A DNA stretch of 64,000 nt from Sphingobacteriales bacterium (lineage in GTDB: Bacteria > Bacteroidota > Bacteroidia > Chitinophagales > Chitinophagaceae), in contig JAPLEF010000054.1 of assembly GCA_026391525.1 (NCBI GenBank), positions 1 to 64,000 of the forward strand, in the 5' to 3' direction. Under the pieces are notes generated by a model. The model was given only the letters and a program-made list of their open reading frames with translations. It did not search any database and was not told where the DNA came from. Below are positions 53,249-63,445 of this stretch, piece after piece; the first letter of the stretch is position 1, and each line of letters opens with the position of its first letter. The position numbers and the translations under genes were made by a program.

Positions 53249-56089
53249 ATGACTACATCTGTTGCCAAGAATAAAACGAAGATCAATCTAAAAACACCGG
53301 TTGATGATATCCAGATACATGGGGCCCGTGTACACAACCTTAAGAATATAACGGTAACGATACCACGAAATAAGCTCGTTGTGGTTACAGGCGTTTCAGG
53401 CTCAGGCAAATCGTCGCTCACTATCGATACTTTGTTTGCTGAAGGCCAGCGTCGTTATGCTGAAAGTTTAAGTGCCTATGCCCGCCAGTTCATGCAGCGT
53501 ATGGACAAACCGGATGTGGATTATATCAAAGGGCTTTGCCCGGCTATCGCCATCGAACAGAAAGTGATCACACGTACCCCAAGAAGCACGGTGGGCAGCA
53601 TGACCGAAATGTATGATTACCTCAGGTTGCTTTTTGCCAGGATCGGAAAAACCATATCACCGGTAAGTGGCCGTGAAGTGAAGAAACAGGATGTGGCTGA
53701 TGTGATTGATTTAATGAAGCAACAACAGGGAGGCGACAAGCTTTTGTTATTAGTACCCTTCCAGATCCATCGCAACCGCAATACGAAGGAAGAGCTTTCC
53801 ATCTTGTTACAAAAAGGGTTCTCACGTTTATACCTGACTGGTAACATACTCAGTATCGACGACCTTGTAGAAATGGAAAATCCCGACGGGATATTACAGC
53901 CCGGGAAAGGAAAAAAGCAACCGGTTCCTTATGTATTGATCGATCGTTTGCTGAAAAAAGAATTTGATGAAGATGACTTGCACCGGATTGCCGACTCTGT
54001 TAATACCGCCTTTTATGAAGGGGAAGGTTCGTTAACCTTATTGGTAAATGATGAAATCCGGCATGAATTCAGCAATAGTTTCGAATTAGATGAGATCCGT
54101 TTTGAAGAACCGGTACCCAACCTTTTCTCTTTCAATAATCCTTTCGGGGCCTGCACTACCTGCGAAGGATTCTCCCAGGTTTTGGGTATCGATGCCGACC
54201 TGGTAATCCCGGATAAACGATTAAGCATATACGAAGATGCCGTTGCCCCATGGAAAGGGGAAAAACTAAGTGCCTGGAAAACAGCATTCATACGCACCGC
54301 TTCTAAATTCGATTTTCCTATACATCAGCCGGTGATGGATCTTACACCAGCCCAGTATGAATTGCTTTGGAAAGGGAATGCCCAGGTGAACGGGATCGAC
54401 GATTTTTTTAAGGAAGTTGAACAGAACCTTTACAAAGTGCAATATCGGGTGTTACTTAGTCGCTACCGGGGCAGAACTTCATGCCATGACTGCAACGGAT
54501 ATCGGTTACGCAAGGAAGCACTCTATGTAAAAATAGCAGGTAAGCATATCGGTGAGTTGAGTGCCTTGCCCGTATCAGATTTGTTGCCCTGGCTGGAAAG
54601 TCTTTCGTTATCGGCGTATGATCAGGAAGTGGGAAAAAGAATTCTGTCGGAACTCATTTACAGGCTAAACACCCTTATCAATGTAGGATTGGGTTATCTC
54701 TCCCTAAGCCGTTTGGCAAATTCATTAAGTGGTGGTGAAAGCCAGCGCATACAGCTCACCAGAAGCCTTGGTAGCAACCTTACCAATTCACTTTATATAC
54801 TCGACGAACCTTCAATCGGATTACACAGCAGAGATACTGAAAATCTTATCAGGGTACTGAAATCACTCCGCGATCTGGGAAATACGGTTGTTGTTGTTGA
54901 GCATGATGAAATGATGATGCGGGAGGCCGATCATATCATCGATATGGGCCCGCTTGCCAGCCACCTCGGCGGCGAAGTAGTGGCAACCGGCAATGCAGCA
55001 GCACTTATGAAAGACAAGGCAAGCCTTACCGGTAAATATCTTTCCGGTAAACTAAGTATCGATCCTCCGCTTGTTCTGCGCAAATGGAACCGGAGTATAA
55101 ACATAGAAGGCGCAAGGCAGCATAACCTTAAAAACATCAATGTCAGCTTTCCGTTACAGGTACTCTGTGCCGTTAGTGGGGTGAGCGGAAGCGGGAAAAC
55201 CACTCTGGTGAAGCAAATACTCTATCCCGCCCTTCAAAAACTGAAAGGGGAGATTGCAGATAAACCCGGTCTTTTCCGTTCTATGAGCGGTGATATCGAC
55301 AGTATCAAACAAGTGGAACTTATAGATCAGAACCCAATCGGCAAATCAAGCAGAAGTAATCCCGTAACTTATATCAAAGCTTATGATGAAATTCGAGATC
55401 TCTATGCCCGTCAACCCATGAGCAAGATGCGTGGTTTTTTACCAAAGCATTTTTCGTTCAATGTAGATGGCGGCCGCTGCGATACCTGTAAAGGAGAAGG
55501 CGAACAGGTGGTAGAGATGCAGTTTCTTGCAGATGTGCACCTGCAATGTGATGTGTGCTTTGGAAAGAAATTCAAAGAGGAAGTGCTGGAGGTACAATAC
55601 AATGGAAAGAATATCTATGAACTATTGGAACTGAGTGTTGACGAAGCTATTGCTTTTTTTCAGATAGACCCCCAATCAGGTGCACCCATTGCAAGAGCCA
55701 TCCAACCCTTAAGTGATGTGGGTTTGGGTTATATCAAGCTCGGACAATCATCTAATACCCTTAGTGGCGGCGAAGCCCAGCGGGTTAAACTGGCTTCTTT
55801 TTTGGGTAAGGGAAAATCGCAGGGTGGCATTCTTTTCATTTTTGATGAACCCACTACCGGTTTGCACTTTCACGACATCAGCAAATTACTGGCATCTTTT
55901 AACGCATTGATAGCCCAAGGGCATTCGATCATAGTGATTGAGCACAATACTGATGTGTTGCGTTCGGCAGACTGGATCATCGATCTGGGGCCTGAAGCCG
56001 GAGAAGCCGGAGGGCAATTGGTATTTGCAGGAACACCTGATGATGTAAAGAAAAACAAAAAAAGTATTACCGGAAAGTTCTTGCCTTAA
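53249..56089 (+). CDS. uvrA: Excinuclease ABC subunit UvrA
   Basis: UvrA is the damage-sensing ATPase of nucleotide excision repair; a dimer loads UvrB at lesions. The 946-aa protein has two ABC modules: Walker [11 protein letters not shown] (near residue 45) and [11 protein letters not shown] (near 645). The signature sequences are [13 protein letters not shown] and [13 protein letters not shown]. Zinc-binding Cys pairs are CTTC, CHDC, CDTC and CDVC. The glycine-rich linkers are intact. ATG 53249 is chosen over an upstream in-frame TTG at 53201. uvrB and uvrC are not nearby. Confidence 0.97.
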   Translation: MTTSVAKNKTKINLKTPVDDIQIHGARVHNLKNITVTIPRNKLVVVTGVSGSGKSSLTIDTLFAEGQRRYAESLSAYARQFMQRMDKPDVDYIKGLCPAIAIEQKVITRTPRSTVGSMTEMYDYLRLLFARIGKTISPVSGREVKKQDVADVIDLMKQQQGGDKLLLLVPFQIHRNRNTKEELSILLQKGFSRLYLTGNILSIDDLVEMENPDGILQPGKGKKQPVPYVLIDRLLKKEFDEDDLHRIADSVNTAFYEGEGSLTLLVNDEIRHEFSNSFELDEIRFEEPVPNLFSFNNPFGACTTCEGFSQVLGIDADLVIPDKRLSIYEDAVAPWKGEKLSAWKTAFIRTASKFDFPIHQPVMDLTPAQYELLWKGNAQVNGIDDFFKEVEQNLYKVQYRVLLSRYRGRTSCHDCNGYRLRKEALYVKIAGKHIGELSALPVSDLLPWLESLSLSAYDQEVGKRILSELIYRLNTLINVGLGYLSLSRLANSLSGGESQRIQLTRSLGSNLTNSLYILDEPSIGLHSRDTENLIRVLKSLRDLGNTVVVVEHDEMMMREADHIIDMGPLASHLGGEVVATGNAAALMKDKASLTGKYLSGKLSIDPPLVLRKWNRSINIEGARQHNLKNINVSFPLQVLCAVSGVSGSGKTTLVKQILYPALQKLKGEIADKPGLFRSMSGDIDSIKQVELIDQNPIGKSSRSNPVTYIKAYDEIRDLYARQPMSKMRGFLPKHFSFNVDGGRCDTCKGEGEQVVEMQFLADVHLQCDVCFGKKFKEEVLEVQYNGKNIYELLELSVDEAIAFFQIDPQSGAPIARAIQPLSDVGLGYIKLGQSSNTLSGGEAQRVKLASFLGKGKSQGGILFIFDEPTTGLHFHDISKLLASFNALIAQGHSIIVIEHNTDVLRSADWIIDLGPEAGEAGGQLVFAGTPDDVKKNKKSITGKFLP

Positions 56090-56095
56090 CATTGG

Positions 56096-56515
56096 TTAAC
56101 GAAGCCTTTCACTGTCTCTGATGATCTTATTATCGTGGCGTATACCCTTTACCGCGAGTAATAAAAAAACAACGATAAAAAGCTGCAATAAAGATGTTAA
56201 AGCAATAGTACCTGTGCCGCTAACAAATGATGATGCTTCTTTAAAGTAAAGTGCCAGCAGAATAATTTCCAATAAAAGAGCCAGCAAGGTGAACCTTAAC
56301 TGGAGGGTTCGGTTTTTAAAAAGGAAAATGGAAAGCAATGATACCACTGCAACCAAAATCGTAAACAGCAACAACATGAAATGGTGCGTGTCGGGAAAAA
56401 GTTTGAAAGAAGCCACACCATCTTTATTCGTTCCGCTGTAAAAGGGGAATTGAAAACTCAGGATGGCAAAGGCGGATGCCAGTAATAACCACAATGACTG
56501 CATTCTTTGTAACAT
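56096..56515 (-). CDS. DUF4293 family membrane protein
   Basis: The 139-aa protein has four TM helices (about residues 7-25, 44-65, 72-92 and 100-122). It starts MLQRMQSLWLLLASAFAIL, and this MxQRxQSxxL opening and overall size are characteristic of DUF4293, a Bacteroidota family of unknown function. It lies downstream of glyA on the same strand (15-bp gap) and is probably co-transcribed. It converges on uvrA with a 6-bp gap. Confidence 0.88.
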   Translation of the reverse strand: MLQRMQSLWLLLASAFAILSFQFPFYSGTNKDGVASFKLFPDTHHFMLLLFTILVAVVSLLSIFLFKNRTLQLRFTLLALLLEIILLALYFKEASSFVSGTGTIALTSLLQLFIVVFLLLAVKGIRHDNKIIRDSERLR

Positions 56516-56530
56516 ATGGAATTTTTTGAT

Positions 56531-57811
56531 TTAAACTATTTCAGGATATAATGGAAACCGTTGCATAAAGGCGTGCACTTCCCCTTTGATTCGCAGGGTA
56601 TGGTCGGCATCATCAATATTCATGAGTATCCGGTGTATGAACGCTACCACTGTTTCCATATCTGCTTCCATCATTCCCCGGGTAGTGATGGCTGGTACAC
56701 CAACCCTGATACCACTGGTTACAAAAGGGCTCTTATCATCAAAAGGTACTGCATTTTTATTTAAAGTGATATGAGCCAGATCAAGGGTTTCCTGCGCTTT
56801 TTTTCCGGTGATATTTTTATTGCGAAGGTCGATGAGCATAAGGTGGTTGTCGGTGCCACCGCTGATGATATCATAGTTTCTTGACATGAACGCCTTAGCC
56901 ATGGCTTGTGCATTTCTTTGAACCTGGGTGATATAGGTGGTAAAATCTTCGGTAAGTAATTCTCCAAACGCAACGGCTTTAGCTGCAATCACATGTTCCA
57001 GCGGGCCACCCTGGGTTCCGGGGAAAACCGCCATATCAAGCAAATGACTCATCATTCGCAGATTTCCTTTGGGATCTTTGATACCGAATGGATTTTCAAA
57101 ATCTTCTTTCATGAGAATAATTCCCCCTCTTGGCCCTCGCAAAGTTTTATGTGTAGTGCTGGTTACAAAGTGACAGTGACTGAATGGCGAAGACAATAAA
57201 CCTTTTGCAATCAATCCGGCCGGATGAGCCATATCGCACAAAACAAAAGCATTGATTTCATCAGCTACTTTTCTGATTCGTGCATAATCGATATCACGAC
57301 TATATGCAGAAGCTCCGCAAATGATGAGGGCAGGTTTTTCAGTTCTTGCTTTTTCTTCAAGCATTTCATAATCGATGAGTCCGGTTTCTTTAATCACACC
57401 ATAAAAGGAAGCCTGATAAAATTTACCGGAAAAATTTACCGGCGACCCATGGGTAAGATGACCACCCATACTCAGGTCTAGCCCAAGAATCTTATCACCC
57501 GGTTTAAGAATGGCCAGCATCAGGGCTGCATTTGCCTGAGCACCACTGTGCGGTTGTACATTGGCATAGGCGCATCCAAATACCAACTTGATACGGTCGA
57601 TAGCCAGTTGTTCTACCTGGTCAACAATTTCACAACCTCCATAATATCTTCTTCCGGGATAGCCCTCTGCATATTTATTGGTAAGCGAAGATCCCATCGC
57701 CTGCATGACGGGTACGCTGGTGAAATTTTCACTGGCAATAAGTTCAATGCCATTTCTTTGGCGTTCGAGTTCTAAACCGATCAGATCAAATACCTGTTTG
57801 TCGTGTTGCAT
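56531..57811 (-). CDS. glyA: Serine hydroxymethyltransferase
   Basis: GlyA converts serine and tetrahydrofolate to glycine and 5,10-methylene-THF, the main source of one-carbon units. The 426-aa PLP enzyme has [15 protein letters not shown] near the N-terminus, the [15 protein letters not shown] block, and the PLP-binding Lys in [15 protein letters not shown]. The Gly-rich [10 protein letters not shown] is also present. It is full length and preceded by a consensus -7 box, giving a very short leader of about 11 nt. Confidence 0.97.
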   Translation of the reverse strand: MQHDKQVFDLIGLELERQRNGIELIASENFTSVPVMQAMGSSLTNKYAEGYPGRRYYGGCEIVDQVEQLAIDRIKLVFGCAYANVQPHSGAQANAALMLAILKPGDKILGLDLSMGGHLTHGSPVNFSGKFYQASFYGVIKETGLIDYEMLEEKARTEKPALIICGASAYSRDIDYARIRKVADEINAFVLCDMAHPAGLIAKGLLSSPFSHCHFVTSTTHKTLRGPRGGIILMKEDFENPFGIKDPKGNLRMMSHLLDMAVFPGTQGGPLEHVIAAKAVAFGELLTEDFTTYITQVQRNAQAMAKAFMSRNYDIISGGTDNHLMLIDLRNKNITGKKAQETLDLAHITLNKNAVPFDDKSPFVTSGIRVGVPAITTRGMMEADMETVVAFIHRILMNIDDADHTLRIKGEVHAFMQRFPLYPEIV

Positions 57812-57828
57812 ACCCTTGATTTAGATTG

Positions 57829-57836
57829 CAAATATA
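57829..57836 (-). promoter_or_regulatory. -7 box of the glyA promoter
   Basis: TATATTTG on the minus strand matches TAnnTTTG exactly, 17 bp before the glyA start codon. Confidence 0.5.
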
Positions 57837-57987
57837 AGTGCCGCAGACTAATTTTATCTGTTCAATAATTACGGGGAAGTGTTGTTAACATATCAACAGA
57901 TGTGTGCGGAATACACAAATAAGTGGTATTTTCACTTTTCAGCAAAAACGCCCTAAAGCAGGGTCTATTTTTAACAGCGGTTTATTC

Positions 57988-58989
57988 ATGAAGGCGATCA
58001 TTCCAGTAGCAGGCGCAGGCACAAAGCTTCGGCCTCATACCTATACACAACCTAAGGCGCTTATACCGCTGGCCGGTAAAACTATCCTCAGCATCATTGT
58101 TGATCAGTTGAAAGAAGCTGGCATCACAGATTTTATTTTCATCATCGGTTATCTTGGTGAAAAAATTCAGGATTATGTGATCGCTAATTATCCTGATTTG
58201 AATTGCCATTTTGTTACGCAAAACGACCGTCACGGAACAGGTCATGCGGTAGACTTGACCCGCGAAATTGTGGGTAGCGACGAAGTGCTTATCGTTTTAG
58301 GCGATACCATCGCTGAGTATGATGTGAAGGAAGTATTACAAGCTCCTTTTTCAATGTTGGGTGTGAAGAAAGTAGATGATCCCCGTAATTTTGGAGTGGC
58401 CGAAATAGATGAGGAAGGGTTTATTACGAAAGTGATTGAAAAGCCTGCCATACCTAAAAGCAATATGGCCCTGGTTGGGGTTTATAAGATCAAAGAAACC
58501 CGTTTTTTATACAACTGTTTACAGAAAATCATCCATAGCAATGTTGATTATGATGATTTCAACCTTACCGATGCATTGGAATGTATGATTCAACAAGGTG
58601 CCAAATTTCAGTCGTTTAAAGTATCGAACTGGTTTGATTGCGGGAAAAAGGAGTCCTTGTTAGAATCCAATGCCATCTTACTGAAAAAATTCGGAGGCAA
58701 TATTTCTGAAACCCATCATTTTCAGAATACAATCATCATACCACCGGTGAGTATCGGTGAAGGATGCAATATCAGGAATTCTATAATTGGTCCTAACGTG
58801 GCCATCGGGGAACATACCGATATGTCGTATGCTATTGTAAAAGACTCTATCATAGGCACGTATTCTAATCTTTATGAAATTGTTCTTACCCATTCTCTTA
58901 TCGGCAGCGATGCAGAAGTGAAAGGGGAGAGCCGGAGCCTCAACATTGGCGATAATACAGCTATCCACCTCGGAGGCAGTAAAGGATGA
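57988..58989 (+). CDS. Sugar-phosphate nucleotidyltransferase with left-handed beta-helix
   Basis: The 333-aa protein has an N-terminal nucleotidyltransferase domain with the GAGTKLRPHTYTQPKALIPLAGK signature, giving NDP-sugars from NTP and sugar-1-phosphate. From about residue 250 come hexapeptide repeats (GEGCNIRNSIIGPNVAIGEHTDMSYAIV), a left-handed beta-helix as in GlmU-like proteins. The TKLRP variant replaces the TRLRP Arg with Lys. The precise sugar is unknown; glucose-, mannose- or GlcNAc-1-phosphate are all possible. The ATG at 57988 fits the family start; the extension to 57904 does not. A surface polysaccharide export locus begins one gene downstream. Confidence 0.86.
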   Translation: MKAIIPVAGAGTKLRPHTYTQPKALIPLAGKTILSIIVDQLKEAGITDFIFIIGYLGEKIQDYVIANYPDLNCHFVTQNDRHGTGHAVDLTREIVGSDEVLIVLGDTIAEYDVKEVLQAPFSMLGVKKVDDPRNFGVAEIDEEGFITKVIEKPAIPKSNMALVGVYKIKETRFLYNCLQKIIHSNVDYDDFNLTDALECMIQQGAKFQSFKVSNWFDCGKKESLLESNAILLKKFGGNISETHHFQNTIIIPPVSIGEGCNIRNSIIGPNVAIGEHTDMSYAIVKDSIIGTYSNLYEIVLTHSLIGSDAEVKGESRSLNIGDNTAIHLGGSKG

Positions 58990-59022
58990 TTGCTGCATTC
59001 GTATGCTGTTAATTTTTTTTGC

Positions 59023-59970
59023 ATGAATAAATTCCAAAACCAAATCACCCGTTTATTTAGCATTGAAATTCCACTCATACAAGCCGGCATGATCTGGGCA
59101 AGCGGATGGCGTTTAGCCAGTGCCGTGAGCAATGCGGGCGGATTAGGTTTGATTGGTAGCGGAAGCATGTATCCGGAAGTGCTTCTTGAACATGTCCGCA
59201 AGTGTAAGCAGGCTACCGATAAACCTTTTGGGGTAAATGTGCCGTTGCTTTACCCAGATATCGACCAGCACATCCAGACCATCATCAACGAAAAAGTACC
59301 CATTGTTTTCACTTCAGCCGGTAACCCGAAAACCTATACTTCAATGCTCAAAGAGGCAGGAATCAAAGTGGTTCATGTGGTGAGCAGCAGCCGTTTCGCC
59401 ATCAAGGCCGAGGAGGCCGGTTGTGATGCAGTGGTAGCTGAAGGGTTTGAAGCAGGCGGGCATAATGGAAGAGAGGAAACCACTACGATGGTTTTAGTGC
59501 CGGCAGTTTGCAATGCAGTAAATATTCCGGTTATAGCTGCAGGAGGCATTGCAACTGGCCGTCAAATGCTTGCGGCTATGGCACTTGGTGCTTCGGGTGT
59601 ACAGGTTGGGAGCCGGTTCGTTGCCAGCTATGAAGCGTCCAGTCATGTTGCTTTTAAAAATGCCGTTTTGAAGGCAGGTGAAGGCGATACGATGCTCACT
59701 TTAAAACAACTTACTCCGGTGAGGTTGTTGCGCAATAAGTTTTATGAAGAGGTAGCTGCCGCTCAGCAGAGATGCGCCAGCCCCGATGAATTAACTAAAA
59801 TATTAGGAAGGGCCAGAGCAAAAAAGGGCATGTTTGAAGGGGATTTAGTGGAGGGGGAGCTTGAAATCGGACAAACCAGCGCACTCATTTCTGCTCTGCT
59901 CCCTGCAGCAGATATCGTTTTGGAAATGTGGACGGAATGCCGGGCCCTGTTACCACAACTCCTGAAATAA
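59023..59970 (+). CDS. Nitronate monooxygenase/FabK-like flavin oxidoreductase
   Basis: This is an FMN-dependent TIM-barrel protein of 315 aa in the 2-nitropropane dioxygenase group. Landmarks are IPLIQAGMIWASGWRLASAVSNAGGLGLIGSG at the N-terminus, the GVNVPLLYPD segment, EGFEAGGHNGREETTTM, and the FMN phosphate site PVIAAGGIATGRQMLAAMALGASGVQVGSRF. Members include nitronate monooxygenases and enoyl-ACP reductases (FabK); the sequence alone does not separate them. The start at ATG 59023 gives the family N-terminus. Confidence 0.82.
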   Translation: MNKFQNQITRLFSIEIPLIQAGMIWASGWRLASAVSNAGGLGLIGSGSMYPEVLLEHVRKCKQATDKPFGVNVPLLYPDIDQHIQTIINEKVPIVFTSAGNPKTYTSMLKEAGIKVVHVVSSSRFAIKAEEAGCDAVVAEGFEAGGHNGREETTTMVLVPAVCNAVNIPVIAAGGIATGRQMLAAMALGASGVQVGSRFVASYEASSHVAFKNAVLKAGEGDTMLTLKQLTPVRLLRNKFYEEVAAAQQRCASPDELTKILGRARAKKGMFEGDLVEGELEIGQTSALISALLPAADIVLEMWTECRALLPQLLK

Positions 59971-59974
59971 ATAT

Positions 59975-59982
59975 TATCTTTG
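59975..59982 (+). promoter_or_regulatory. -7 box of the polysaccharide export operon
   Basis: TATCTTTG matches TAnnTTTG exactly, 33 bp before the start codon of the SLBB exporter gene. Confidence 0.55.
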
Positions 59983-60014
59983 AGCCATCATATTGATCAC
60001 CAACCCCCAAAAGA

Positions 60015-62399
60015 ATGCAACGACTACCCAGGTGGCGTATATTTATTTATATAGTATTGATCTTCTTTAATGTTCAGCCCATAACTGCATTTGGACAGCC
60101 TCCGGTGGTGGAGCAAATTCCCAGAGAGATGCTTCCTACCGATTTAGATCCCAAAAAAATGTCGCAGGAACAATTGTCGGCCTTGCTAAATGATAAGAAC
60201 ACCCAGAACACCGGGAAAGATAAAAATGCAGATTTGCCCAAAGCCATCAAGGTGGAAAAGGATAGTCTGATTAAAGATAAAAGCAAGGAGAACGCTTATA
60301 GTCCGGAAAAAACTTTTGGAGCCAATGTATTCATCAATAGTTCGGTTACCGATTTAAGTGAATTGAGTACTCCACCGCTTGATTATCCTATCGGAGTTGG
60401 CGATCATATCATTGTAGCTCTCTGGGGTGCAGCTGAATTTCAGCAAAGTTATATTGTGGCCCGCGACGGGGCTATCTTTCCTCAGGGCCTGGGAAAGATT
60501 AATGTACAGGGCCTCACTTTCGAAAATATGCGTTCCGTAGTTCAGGGCAGGTTCAGGAAAGTAGTGCCCGGAGGTACAAAAATATCAGTTTCCCTTGGCC
60601 AACCCCGCAGCATCAATGTGAATGTAGTTGGCAATGTGAATAAGCCCGGTCCGGTAACTGTTTCGGCTTTTTCAAATGCCTTTAATGTAATTGCAGTGGC
60701 AGGTGGTGTTACTGATTTTGGAAACCTGCGTAATATCCAAATCAAAAGAGGTGGAAAATTAATTGATACCCTGGATGTATACAAATATCTCACTACAGGT
60801 GATTTTGGCAATTTCCTGTACCTGCAAAACAATGATTTTGTGATTGTAACCTTTGTTGAGAAAAAAGTGCAGGCGAGCGGACAATTCAAACGGCCGATGT
60901 TTTATCAGTTAAAGAAAGACGAAGGCATAAAGGCATTGCTCAATTATGCTGGAGGATTGTCTGCTGGTGCCTTGGGTTCAATTATGCGTGTTTTACGCAC
61001 CGAAAATGAAAAGCAGGTTCAAAGGGATGTTAATGCCAATGCGGTTACAAAAATTTCCGGAGATGACTTTATGCTCAACGACGGCGATATCGTGAGGGTG
61101 GAAATGATTAAAACGGGTATTGTAAATAAAGTGGAGTTGCAGGGTGAAGTTAATTATCCTGGTGTATATGAATTAAGAAAAGGCGACCGTTTATTTGATG
61201 TGATCAACCGTGCCGGCGGTGTTACCCGTAATACTTATCTTCCCAGGGCTTATATCTTCAGGGGTGCAGGCGACTCTGCTAATTTGAAGTCTGATCGTCT
61301 GGAGATCAATCTTGCAGAATTCGAGAGCAACTTTGTAACCAGCTCAAGCAATGTAGAACTGTCGCCAAATGATGTGATTCAATTGTTTGCTCAAAGTGAG
61401 TTTGGTGATCAGCAATATGTAGAAATTTTCGGTGAGGTACGTAAAGAAGGAAAAGTGAAGAAATATGGAGGTATGAGTTTGCAGGACCTTTTATATTTAT
61501 CCGGAGGATTAAAACCTTCTGCAGAATATGGGCGGCTGGAAATTTCGAGTATCGTGAATATGGATTCGGCGCAAGTAGGTTTGAAACCCACACGTACGGT
61601 GATAAAATCGTATGCCATCCAATCGAATCTGCAGATAGATAATGAAGCTTCCAAAGTGATGCTTAAGCCCTATGATCAGGTTTTTGTTCGAAAAAACCCC
61701 ACTTTTGAATTACAACAGAATGTTGAGTTGCGGGGTTTGGTATTGTATCCGGGTTTGTATTCCCGCCTCGATAAATATGAAAGGCTTTCTTCTTATATCG
61801 AAAGGGCAGGTGGCGTGAAAGAGAATGCCAATCTTGAAGGAGCTGTGCTGTTGCGGGTAATGCAAAGGGATATCCGTGAAATACCGATGGATTCTTCAAA
61901 AATAAAACTTGATTCTAACGGGGTAATCATTAAAGACAGTTTGCCGGCAGAACTCAGGTATAAGGATGAACCCGTGAGTATTGATCTGGCCAAAGCGTTG
62001 CAAAATAAAAATTCCAAGTACGATATCATCCTTCAGGAAAATGACGTTGTATATGTACCCGAAGTAAATCCGTTTATCAGTGTGGAAGGCAGGGTACAAT
62101 CCCCGTTGAAAATCGCATTTGATAAAGAACACACCAAAACCAGCTATTACATCAATAAAGCAGGAGGTTTTGGGGTGAGGCCATGGCGGAAACGTGTATA
62201 TGTTACGTATGCCAACGGAAAAAGTGAGCGAACGAGGAACTTCCTTTTCATTCATTCGTATCCCAAAGTGAAAGAAGGATGCGTGGTAACCGTTCCGGAA
62301 AGGCCACAGGGTCAGGAGATGAGTGATATTGCCAAATCCATTCTTTTGTCTACCATCCCTGCCATACTCACTGCGGTGATACTGAAGAATATCAATTAA
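60015..62399 (+). CDS. Polysaccharide export protein with multiple SLBB domains
   Basis: This outer-membrane polysaccharide export protein of the Wza family has 794 aa, with a signal peptide (residues 1-27). A Poly_export domain spans about 115-190 (PIGVGDHIIVALWGAAEFQQSYIVARDG). About six SLBB repeats follow, beginning near residues 195, 290, 370, 470, 570 and 695. Each has the pattern V-x-G-x-(V)-x-x-P-G followed by the A-G-G turn. A C-terminal hydrophobic helix (about 770-790) could span the membrane. E. coli Wza is much shorter, so the extra SLBB repeats suggest an extended periplasmic conduit. It is followed by a Wzz-like protein. Confidence 0.9.
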   Translation: MQRLPRWRIFIYIVLIFFNVQPITAFGQPPVVEQIPREMLPTDLDPKKMSQEQLSALLNDKNTQNTGKDKNADLPKAIKVEKDSLIKDKSKENAYSPEKTFGANVFINSSVTDLSELSTPPLDYPIGVGDHIIVALWGAAEFQQSYIVARDGAIFPQGLGKINVQGLTFENMRSVVQGRFRKVVPGGTKISVSLGQPRSINVNVVGNVNKPGPVTVSAFSNAFNVIAVAGGVTDFGNLRNIQIKRGGKLIDTLDVYKYLTTGDFGNFLYLQNNDFVIVTFVEKKVQASGQFKRPMFYQLKKDEGIKALLNYAGGLSAGALGSIMRVLRTENEKQVQRDVNANAVTKISGDDFMLNDGDIVRVEMIKTGIVNKVELQGEVNYPGVYELRKGDRLFDVINRAGGVTRNTYLPRAYIFRGAGDSANLKSDRLEINLAEFESNFVTSSSNVELSPNDVIQLFAQSEFGDQQYVEIFGEVRKEGKVKKYGGMSLQDLLYLSGGLKPSAEYGRLEISSIVNMDSAQVGLKPTRTVIKSYAIQSNLQIDNEASKVMLKPYDQVFVRKNPTFELQQNVELRGLVLYPGLYSRLDKYERLSSYIERAGGVKENANLEGAVLLRVMQRDIREIPMDSSKIKLDSNGVIIKDSLPAELRYKDEPVSIDLAKALQNKNSKYDIILQENDVVYVPEVNPFISVEGRVQSPLKIAFDKEHTKTSYYINKAGGFGVRPWRKRVYVTYANGKSERTRNFLFIHSYPKVKEGCVVTVPERPQGQEMSDIAKSILLSTIPAILTAVILKNIN

Positions 62400-62413
62400 C
62401 CAAAATAGGTCAA

Positions 62414-63445
62414 GTGACGAATAAAGAACTCATCAAAACATTATTCCTGCGGGTGGCGAAGCTTAAGTTCCTCATCCTCGCAACAGGATTACTGTTTGCT
62501 GTTGCGATGTATATTTATGCAAAGCGTACGCCAGCAGTTTACGCTTCAAAGGCTACGGTTTTTCCATTGAATGCCGGAAATGATAATTCAGGCGCTACCA
62601 GCGCACTAACCAGTATGCTGGGCTTATCCGAAACGCCGAAGAGTTTCAGTCAGGAGGCATCGATCAATATTGTTGAACTGGCCCAAAGCCGCAACACCCG
62701 GGAAGCCGTTGCCATGAGCCGGCTACCGGAAATGGGTAACCGAACCGTTGCAGAAAAAATGATCGAAATCTATAACAAGAACAAATCTTTTCTAACAGCA
62801 TCGATACCTGTTCCTTCAGATAGTGCTTCACTTGCTGCAACCGGAGGCAATTTGCTGAAGGACGATTTTATTGCCAAGATCACCAAGAACGGCATCCTTG
62901 AAATCAATTTCAGCTCAACCGAAAAATCGATCATCACACCGGTAAGCTATATATTCATTGATAAGATATCGGAATTCTATAAAGAGCTTAAGATAAAAAA
63001 AGCGAAATTGGATTATGAGTTTACGCTGGGCAAGATCGATTCGTTGGATGCGGTTCTTAATGGTTACGACCGCAAGGCTGTTCGCATGGCCAATACCACA
63101 TTGTTTGTTGCGCCTGAGAAAATTCAATACCAGATACCAAAGGAAAACCTCGTGAATGAAAAAGACCGGGTGCTTCGCCAGCGTGATGCATCAGCCAACA
63201 ACCGCGAAGAAGCCCTTTGGCGTTTACAAAAAGTTACACCCATCATTGCAGTGCTCGATAGGCCCGACCCACCTTTTGATGAGAAAAAACCTTCCGCACT
63301 TATTTTTGCTGCAGGTGGGTTCATCACAGGCCTGTTGCTGGGAACCTTACTGTTTATTTCGGGTATTCTTTACCGTTATTTAGTGGCTGAAATCAAGAAA
63401 GCCATCTTCGGGAATGAAGAAGTTGCTACAACTCCAGCCAACTGA
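62414..63445 (+). CDS. Wzz-type polysaccharide chain-length determinant protein
   Basis: The 343-aa inner-membrane protein has TM1 at about residues 18-33, a long periplasmic coiled coil (about 60-285), and TM2 at about 300-322. The ending PDPPFDEKKPSALIFAAGGFITG is the Pro-rich motif before TM2 typical of Wzz/PCP proteins, and no kinase domain follows. It would set polymer length with the SLBB exporter directly upstream (14-bp gap). Translation starts at GTG 62414. It converges with the next gene without a gap. Confidence 0.85.
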   Translation: MTNKELIKTLFLRVAKLKFLILATGLLFAVAMYIYAKRTPAVYASKATVFPLNAGNDNSGATSALTSMLGLSETPKSFSQEASINIVELAQSRNTREAVAMSRLPEMGNRTVAEKMIEIYNKNKSFLTASIPVPSDSASLAATGGNLLKDDFIAKITKNGILEINFSSTEKSIITPVSYIFIDKISEFYKELKIKKAKLDYEFTLGKIDSLDAVLNGYDRKAVRMANTTLFVAPEKIQYQIPKENLVNEKDRVLRQRDASANNREEALWRLQKVTPIIAVLDRPDPPFDEKKPSALIFAAGGFITGLLLGTLLFISGILYRYLVAEIKKAIFGNEEVATTPAN